Shown here one piece after another: positions 41,849 to 46,302 of a stretch of 46,302 nucleotides of DNA. Where the stretch lies: positions 1 to 46,302 of the forward strand of contig DASWMZ010000138.1 of NCBI GenBank assembly GCA_036399495.1, written 5' to 3'. The stretch is from Paradesertivirga sp036399495 (GTDB taxonomy: Bacteria > Bacteroidota > Bacteroidia > Sphingobacteriales > Sphingobacteriaceae). Under the pieces are notes generated by a model that saw only the letters and a list, made by a program, of their open reading frames with translations, searched no databases and was not told the origin of the DNA. The position numbers and the translations under genes were made by a program. Within the stretch, counting starts at the first letter, position 1. Each line of letters starts with the position of its first letter.

Positions 41849-43041
41849 TACTTATCGTTATTAAAGTTTCTATATGATTTTGTTAGTTCAAATACTGTAG
41901 AAAGTATATCTTTCTCAGTTTGGTCGAGAGCTCTGTTACGTCGTTCGAAAACCTTTTCGGCAGTTTCAAACGCTTTATTAAGGGCATATAAATCAAAGCC
42001 CTGAGCTCCGCCCCAGGAAAAATCAGGGATAAAATTTCGGGGATAACCAGCCCCAAACACATTTGCACTCACACCAACCACAGTTCCGGTATTAAACATC
42101 GTGTTTATACCACACTTAGCATGGTCGGCCATGATCAGGCCGCAAAATTGCATCCCAGTTTTTCTGAAATTTCGTTTGTTGTAATCCCAAAGTTTAACTT
42201 CTGCATAATTATTCTTGAGATTAGAGTTATTACTATCCGCACCAATGTTGCACCATTCTCCTAAAACGGCATTCCCTAAATATCCTTCGTGACCTTTAGA
42301 TGAATAGCTGTGGATCACCGAATTATTTATCTCTCCTCCTACCCGGCAGAAAGGGCCAATTGTTGTTTTACCATAGAGTTTGGCGCCCATTTTCACTTGC
42401 GAGTGCTCACCCAAGGCAAAAGAGCCGCGAATTAATGATCCTTCCCAAACTTCCGAGTTTTTACCAAGGTAAATTGGTCCGTCTTTCGTATTGAAAACGG
42501 AGCATTCCGCAACAGCACCTTCTTCAACAAAAATATTATCGCCTAAAATAGTGTTGCTGCTGCTCAAGGCAGATGACGTGCGCCCGGCAGTTAAAAGAGT
42601 AAAGTCTTCCCTTAGTTCAGAATCATTAAGCTTAAAAATATCTTCGGGATAAACGATGCGGGTATATGCAGAACCGAATTCTATTTTCTTAAGATTAAAG
42701 AGATCACTAAAAAAACTCGACTTGTTTAGATAAGCTGTTTTTGCCGCAATCAGAATTTCATTGTTAACTAGAGCTTCACCATCATTTAATTGATCAATAG
42801 CATCTAATAAAGCGTTGCTCGGGCAAATGGAACCATTGATATAAATCTGACTAGATTGAGCTGTATAAGGAAATTTGACCTGCAAATATTCTGCAGTTAT
42901 AAACGAGGCCGAAACATTTAAACGCCTTTCCCATTTTTCGGCTATTGTTAAAATACCTACCCGCAAAGAAGCAACCGGGCGTGTAAAGGTTAAGGGAAGT
43001 AAGCTTTCTCTGGCGGAATCATCGAAAAGAACGATACTCAT
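41848..43041 (-). CDS. GlmU-like protein: degenerate nucleotidyltransferase plus left-handed beta-helix
   Basis: A 397-residue protein starting at ATG 43041 (SIVLFDDSARESLLPLTFTR). The frame is open 15 codons further, but that segment lies in the rpmE2 terminator, so 43041 is used. The N-terminal half is a nucleotidyltransferase-like domain lacking the usual GxGTRL loop. The C-terminal half is a hexapeptide-repeat beta-helix (LGDNIFVEEGAVAECSVFNT; LGEHSQVKMGAKLYGKTTIG). This is the well-known GlmU-like family of Bacteroidota, thought to act in sugar-nucleotide metabolism; its reaction is unclear. It shares an operon with tpiA and prmA. Confidence 0.85.
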   Translation of the reverse strand: MSIVLFDDSARESLLPLTFTRPVASLRVGILTIAEKWERRLNVSASFITAEYLQVKFPYTAQSSQIYINGSICPSNALLDAIDQLNDGEALVNNEILIAAKTAYLNKSSFFSDLFNLKKIEFGSAYTRIVYPEDIFKLNDSELREDFTLLTAGRTSSALSSSNTILGDNIFVEEGAVAECSVFNTKDGPIYLGKNSEVWEGSLIRGSFALGEHSQVKMGAKLYGKTTIGPFCRVGGEINNSVIHSYSSKGHEGYLGNAVLGEWCNIGADSNNSNLKNNYAEVKLWDYNKRNFRKTGMQFCGLIMADHAKCGINTMFNTGTVVGVSANVFGAGYPRNFIPDFSWGGAQGFDLYALNKAFETAEKVFERRNRALDQTEKDILSTVFELTKSYRNFNNDK

Positions 43042-43050
43042 GCGGGCAAA

Positions 43051-43083
43051 AATAAAAAAAGTCCCGGCGTATACCGGGACTTT
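43051..43083 (-). terminator. Intrinsic terminator of rpmE2
   Basis: On the minus strand AAAGTCCCGG (43074-43083, reverse complement) pairs with CCGGGACTTT (43058-43067). The perfect 10-bp stem has a 6-base loop and is followed by TTTTTTTATTTTT. It ends just ahead of the GlmU-like start at 43041. Confidence 0.92.
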
Positions 43084-43103
43084 CAATATATTTTATGAGT
43101 TTA

Positions 43104-43352
43104 TTATTTCTTAGCGTAACGTGAACGGAACTTATCGATACGACCTGCTGTATCTACAAGCTTCATTTTACCAGTATAAAATGGGTGAGATGTATGTGAA
43201 ATCTCCAGTTTAATAAGTGGATATTCATTACCATCTTCATATGTAATGGTTTCTTTAGATTCTATGCAAGATCTGGTTAGAAAAGAATAGTCGTTAGACA
43301 AGTCTTTAAAAACTACCAATCTATAATTTTTTGGATGCAAATCAGCCTTCAT
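43104..43352 (-). CDS. rpmE2: 50S ribosomal protein L31, type B
   Basis: An 82-residue L31B. The N-terminus KADLHPKNYRLVVFKDLSND and the tail THPFYTGK-like segment (HTSHPFYTGKMKLVDTAGRI) are diagnostic. It lacks the CxxC pairs of the zinc-binding L31A, so this copy does not need zinc. It has a canonical promoter upstream and a strong terminator, so it is a monocistronic gene. Confidence 0.97.
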   Translation of the reverse strand: MKADLHPKNYRLVVFKDLSNDYSFLTRSCIESKETITYEDGNEYPLIKLEISHTSHPFYTGKMKLVDTAGRIDKFRSRYAKK

Positions 43353-43375
43353 GGTTCATTCCTTTTTAAGAGGCG

Positions 43376-43406
43376 CAAATATATACACAAAAAAGGTATT
43401 ATCAAA
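43376..43406 (-). promoter_or_regulatory. Canonical Bacteroidota promoter of rpmE2
   Basis: On the minus strand -33 TTTG (43403-43406), a 19-base spacer and -7 TATATTTG (43376-43383) match the housekeeping consensus exactly. The ATG at 43352 follows with a short leader of roughly 18 bases. Confidence 0.85.
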
Positions 43407-43422
43407 CAGAATTTTATTTTAG

Positions 43423-43830
43423 TTAAATAACCCATACATCCTGACAAAGCTCTATCAACACACCATGTGTATCTTTCGGATGTACAAAACAAACCAATTT
43501 GTTATCCGCACCGGGCTGAGGTTTTTCAGAAAGCAGCGTAAAGCCCTCCGATTTTAATCGAAGCATTTCTTTATTGATATCAGCAACTTTAAACGCAATA
43601 TGATGAATTCCCTCACCGCGTTTTTCGATAAACCTGGCAATTGCGCTTTCGGGTGAGGTGGCTTCCAGCAATTCTATTTTTTCATCGCCTATCTTAAAGA
43701 ACTCAGTAATTACGTTTTCTGAACTTACGTTCTCGCGTTTATAGCTTTTAACTCCCAGGAGCCGTTCATAAGTACCAGATGCTTTTTCGATGCTTTTTAC
43801 CGCTATCCCAATATGCTCGATTTTGTCCAT
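43423..43830 (-). CDS. mce: Methylmalonyl-CoA epimerase
   Basis: A 135-residue vicinal-oxygen-chelate enzyme interconverting R- and S-methylmalonyl-CoA, for propionate/succinate metabolism. Metal ligands lie in EHIGIAV (His), GEGIHHIAFKV (His) and GVLIELCQ (Glu). The ATG at 43830 is preferred (MDKIEHIGIA); the frame opens 4 codons earlier at an ATG, but the standard family N-terminus starts with MDKIEHIGIA. It is transcribed divergently from iscS. Confidence 0.94.
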   Translation of the reverse strand: MDKIEHIGIAVKSIEKASGTYERLLGVKSYKRENVSSENVITEFFKIGDEKIELLEATSPESAIARFIEKRGEGIHHIAFKVADINKEMLRLKSEGFTLLSEKPQPGADNKLVCFVHPKDTHGVLIELCQDVWVI

Positions 43831-43903
43831 GTATGTTAGCAAAAATGACTTTTTATTTATATTTAAAAGGCATTCCGCTCCTGCCTTTGCACTAAAACTT
43901 TAT

Positions 43904-43911
43904 TATCTTTG
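43904..43911 (+). promoter_or_regulatory. -7 promoter box (TATCTTTG) of iscS
   Basis: An exact TAnnTTTG box 26 bases ahead of the iscS ATG. The nearest TTTG upstream (43886-43889) is only 14 bases away instead of about 19, so the -33 element is poor. Confidence 0.65.
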
Positions 43912-43937
43912 TATTAATATTTTATTGTTTTAAAGAT

Positions 43938-45149
43938 ATGAAACTCCCAATATATTTAGATAACAATGCCACCACCCCAATAGACCCCCGGGTACTTGAG
44001 GCGATGATCCCTTATTTCACTGAGAAATTTGGGAATGCGGCAAGCAGAAATCATCCGTTTGGATGGGCGGCTGAGGAAGGTATTGATTATGCACGTGAAC
44101 AAGTAGCTAAGTTGATTGGTGCAAATGAAAAAGAAATAATTTTTACTTCTGGTGCTACCGAAGCAAATAACCTTGCATTAAAAGGTGTTTTCGAAATGTA
44201 TAAAGACAAGGGTAATCATATTATTACTTGCACTACAGAGCATAAGGCTGTTTTAGATGCCTGTAAACATCTTGAAAAGCTGGGAGCGGAAGTAACTTAT
44301 CTTCAGGTTAAATCTGACGGATTAATTGATCTTGAAGCACTTAAAAATGCTATTACTGATAAGACCATTTTGGTTTCTATCATGTATGGCAATAACGAAA
44401 TTGGTGTAATTCAGCCTATTAAAGAAATATCCGCTATTGCACATAAACACGGAGCCTTATTTTTCACAGATGCTACCCAAGCAGTTGGAAAAATTCCGGT
44501 TGATGTAATAGGAGATGGAATTGACCTTCTGTCTTTTTCTGCACATAAGATGTACGGCCCAAAAGGCGTTGGTGCTTTATATGTACGCAGAAAAAACCCA
44601 AGAGTGAAAGTAACTGCGCAAATGGACGGTGGCGGCCATGAGCGTGGCATGCGTTCGGGCACATTGAACGTACCTGGAATTGTAGGATTTGGTAAAGCAT
44701 GTGAACTTTGCAATTTAGAAATGGCTGAAGAGGCTTTACGTTTGTCCGCTTTGCGCGATAAATTAGAAAGTGCATTAACTGTTTTGGAAGAAAGCTATGT
44801 TAACGGAAACAGGGAACACAGACTTCCACATGTAGCGAATATCTCTTTCAAATATGTTGAAGGTGAGGGATTGATGATGGCTATGAAGGACATGGCGGTG
44901 TCTTCTGGTTCTGCATGTACTTCAGCATCGTTAGAGCCTTCTTATGTGTTAAAAAGCTTAGGTTTATCAGATGATTTGGCACACTCTTCGATACGTTTCG
45001 GATTAGGAAGGTTCACTACCGAAGAAGAAGTTGATTTTGCAATTGAGCAAACGAAGAAAGCGGTTAATCATCTTCGCGACCTTTCTCCTTTGTGGGAAAT
45101 GTTTAAGGAGGGGATTGATCTGGATAAGGTTGAATGGGTGGAGCATTAG
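43938..45149 (+). CDS. iscS: Cysteine desulfurase IscS
   Basis: A 403-residue PLP-dependent enzyme that takes sulfur from cysteine for Fe-S clusters and tRNA thiolation. The PLP lysine K204 is in SFSAHKMYGPKG and the persulfide cysteine C327 is in SSGSACTSASLEPS. Group I IscS features are present (flexible loop with the ACTSASLEP motif). The N-terminus YLDNNATTPIDPRV is typical. It precedes iscU and iscA on the same strand with gaps of 141 and 112 bases. Confidence 0.97.
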   Translation: MKLPIYLDNNATTPIDPRVLEAMIPYFTEKFGNAASRNHPFGWAAEEGIDYAREQVAKLIGANEKEIIFTSGATEANNLALKGVFEMYKDKGNHIITCTTEHKAVLDACKHLEKLGAEVTYLQVKSDGLIDLEALKNAITDKTILVSIMYGNNEIGVIQPIKEISAIAHKHGALFFTDATQAVGKIPVDVIGDGIDLLSFSAHKMYGPKGVGALYVRRKNPRVKVTAQMDGGGHERGMRSGTLNVPGIVGFGKACELCNLEMAEEALRLSALRDKLESALTVLEESYVNGNREHRLPHVANISFKYVEGEGLMMAMKDMAVSSGSACTSASLEPSYVLKSLGLSDDLAHSSIRFGLGRFTTEEEVDFAIEQTKKAVNHLRDLSPLWEMFKEGIDLDKVEWVEH

Positions 45150-45244
45150 GAGCCCCCTATCCCCCGTAAAGGAGAAATGGTGAACGTTAAGCCTATAATA
45201 TCCAGAGTTGGACTAAAATAAAAGATAAGTGATTTGCGGGATTG

Positions 45245-45280
45245 AAATCGTAAATCGTAATTCATAAATTGTAAATTAAA
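45245..45280. repeat. Degenerate AAATCGTA-type short tandem repeat between iscS and iscU
   Basis: The segment repeats 7-8-base units (AAATCGT, AAATCGT, AATTCAT, AAATTGT) and is A/T-rich. It matches the style of low-complexity spacers common in Sphingobacteria genomes. No gene lies between iscS and iscU. Confidence 0.4.
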
Positions 45281-45290
45281 AATAGAAGCT

Positions 45291-45704
45291 ATGGCTTACT
45301 CAGATAAAGTTATTGATCATTACACTAATCCAAGAAACGTTGGAACGCTTGATAAGAGCAGAACCAATGTTGGAACGGGTTTAGTTGGAGCTCCGGAATG
45401 TGGAGACGTAATGCGCCTTCAAATTGAAGTAGACGCGAACAATGTAATTACTGACGCAAAGTTTAAAACTTTTGGTTGTGGTTCTGCAATTGCTTCTTCT
45501 TCTTTAGCAACAGAATGGTTAAAGGGAAAAAGCATTGATGATGCCATGTCTATCGACAATATGGATATTGTTGAAGAACTTGCACTGCCACCGGTTAAAA
45601 TCCATTGTTCAGTGCTTGCGGAAGATGCTATCAAAGCTGCAATTAATGACTACCGCACTAAGAATGGATTGGAAGCGCTGGTTGTTGAAAAGTCACATCA
45701 CTAG
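45291..45704 (+). CDS. iscU: Fe-S cluster scaffold IscU
   Basis: A 137-residue scaffold that assembles [2Fe-2S] clusters. All three ligand cysteines are present: C37 (GAPECGD), C63 (FGCGSA) and C106 (IHCSVLAED), plus the D39 nearby. The LPPVKIHCS loop for HscA-type chaperone binding is also visible. It sits between iscS and iscA; no hscA/hscB or ferredoxin gene lies in the window. Confidence 0.97.
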   Translation: MAYSDKVIDHYTNPRNVGTLDKSRTNVGTGLVGAPECGDVMRLQIEVDANNVITDAKFKTFGCGSAIASSSLATEWLKGKSIDDAMSIDNMDIVEELALPPVKIHCSVLAEDAIKAAINDYRTKNGLEALVVEKSHH

Positions 45705-45754
45705 TTTAGTTAGAAACAAGACATAAGAAACAAGAACTAAGACAATACGCGGCG

Positions 45755-45798
45755 CTTGCCTCTTGACTCTTATTGGCTCTTGCCTCTTGACTCTTATT
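45755..45798. repeat. Direct repeat of a 20-base unit between iscU and iscA
   Basis: CTTGCCTCTTGACTCTTATT occurs exactly at 45755-45774 and 45779-45798, a period of 24 bases. The A-rich stretch at 45713-45742 is an imperfect reverse complement of it, so a weak hairpin could form in the mRNA between the two genes. Confidence 0.75.
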
Positions 45799-45816
45799 TC
45801 TTAAAGCTTTAAAAAA

Positions 45817-46143
45817 ATGGTTACAGTAACAGATAAAGCAAAAGAAAAGGTTGCCGAACTGGTTGAAAATTCAGGTTTGGATAATACCTATTTTCTAAGA
45901 GTATCTGTGCAGGGAGGTGGTTGTTCAGGTTTATCTTATAAACTCGATTTTGATAATGAGGAAAAACCCGGCGATCAGTTCTTTGAAGATAAAGGAGTAA
46001 GAATGGCACTTGACATGAAGTCGTTTTTATACCTTGCCGGCACAGAATTAGATTTTTCGGATGGTTTAAACGGAAAAGGATTTAACTTTCATAATCCAAA
46101 TGCAAGTCGTACTTGTGGTTGCGGGGAAAGTTTTTCGGTTTAG
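45817..46143 (+). CDS. iscA: Fe-S cluster assembly protein IscA/SufA family
   Basis: A 108-residue A-type carrier that receives Fe-S clusters or iron. The conserved cysteines are C36 (QGGGCSGLSY), C100 and C102 (RTCGCGESF). The N-terminal VTVTDKAKEKVAELV is typical. It completes the iscSUA set; the next feature downstream is the end of an insertion sequence. Confidence 0.95.
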   Translation: MVTVTDKAKEKVAELVENSGLDNTYFLRVSVQGGGCSGLSYKLDFDNEEKPGDQFFEDKGVRMALDMKSFLYLAGTELDFSDGLNGKGFNFHNPNASRTCGCGESFSV

Positions 46144-46162
46144 AGCACATAAAACTTACAAC

Positions 46163-46193
46163 AAAGAGGCTGTCTCAAAAGGATAGTCTCTTT
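46163..46193 (+). terminator. Hairpin with U-tract at the insertion-sequence end
   Basis: AAAGAGGCTGTC (46163-46174) pairs with GATAGTCTCTTT (46182-46193) over 12 bp with two G-U pairs, followed by TTTTTT-A-TTT. It would terminate iscA transcripts and shield the transposase gene from readthrough. Confidence 0.6.
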
Positions 46194-46302
46194 TTTATTT
46201 ACGCCTCTTTTCGTATTTTAAAGGCATGGGAACAACGCCTGTTTTTAAGCCCTACGATTCCGATCAGTTGCAGTTACTTCCGCCCAGCCTGGAAGAACTG
46301 GT
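46166..46302 (+). mobile_element. Left end of an IS1182-like insertion sequence (cut by the window)
   Basis: GAGGCTGTCTCAAAAGG (46166-46182) resembles terminal repeats I know from IS1182-type elements in Bacteroidota, and a transposase-like gene begins 44 bases later. The other end, the target duplication and the full transposase lie outside the window. Confidence 0.6.
46226..46302 (+). CDS. Transposase, IS1182-like (partial N-terminus)
   Basis: ATG at 46226 begins 25 codons that read VFKPYDSDQLQLLPPSLEEL before the window ends. The FKPY...LLPPSLEEL pattern is the standard start of IS1182-family transposases, which continue with IPENHPVRVV. The catalytic DDE domain is beyond the window. Family recognised from memory; only the first 25 residues are visible. 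Confidence 0.65.
   Translation, partial: MGTTPVFKPYDSDQLQLLPPSLEEL

Noticed and set aside
1..46302. tRNA, rRNA, CRISPR array, prophage or known riboswitch
   Set aside because: No T-loop-type GGTTCGA context outside coding DNA, no regularly spaced direct repeats of 20-40 bases with unique spacers, no phage structural genes, and no recognised riboswitch core was found on reading both strands; a covariance-model scan would be needed to exclude small RNAs.

Overview
The window looks like chromosomal DNA of a Bacteroidota species, most likely a Sphingobacteriaceae relative (Pedobacter/Mucilaginibacter-like). The reasons are: AT-rich sequence with few Shine-Dalgarno sites; promoters of the TTTG-N19-TAnnTTTG type (best example upstream of rpmE2); TonB-dependent receptors with carboxypeptidase-like N-termini; a zinc-free type B ribosomal protein L31; an Mpl ligase; and short iscS-iscU-iscA genes. 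The genus is inferred from protein character, not from any search. | Layout. 1-2400 (minus): zinc alcohol dehydrogenase, DoxX-like membrane protein and Crp-like regulator, abutting a beheaded LamG-domain gene. 2841-7000: LEA14-like lipoprotein, orphan histidine kinase, secreted zinc-PLC-like protein and single-domain response regulator. 7064-15634 (minus): two TonB-dependent receptors flanking a secreted phosphoesterase with a YVTN propeller, plus a small exported protein, which suggests an outer-membrane uptake and phosphoester-hydrolysis unit. 15904-18255: helical small protein, LpxH-like metallophosphoesterase and a convergent, overlapping MurG-like glycosyltransferase. 18256-19160: no intact gene; it holds a palindromic operator candidate and a frameshifted ECF sigma factor remnant. 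19161-25446 (minus): a four-gene exported set (Tat-signal NHL propeller, large HEAT/cytochrome c dehydrogenase-like lipoprotein, ketose-3-epimerase-like enzyme, FG-GAP propeller), which looks like a periplasmic carbohydrate-oxidation module. 25953-27732: RtcB RNA ligase and a broken divergent WYL regulator. 27721-33850: a fucose module (GH29 fucosidase, FucP-like symporter, mutarotase, SDR dehydrogenase, fuconate dehydratase) with a divergent AraC regulator. 34077-36267: a membrane-tethered winged-helix regulator divergent from an exported BNR/YCF48-like propeller. 36432-46143 is core genome: scpB, an acidic 56-residue protein, GNAT-like protein, XRE regulator, mpl, prmA, tpiA, GlmU-like protein, rpmE2, mce, iscS, iscU and iscA. 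The window ends inside what looks like an IS1182-family element. | How the parts work together. The fucose genes read as a coherent non-phosphorylating pathway: hydrolysis, import, anomer conversion, oxidation, dehydration. The lactonase and the last steps are not in the window. Several junctions carry truncated genes (LamG, sigma, WYL), so the accessory blocks appear to have been inserted into or rearranged within a core backbone. No tRNA, rRNA, CRISPR array or recognised riboswitch was seen.
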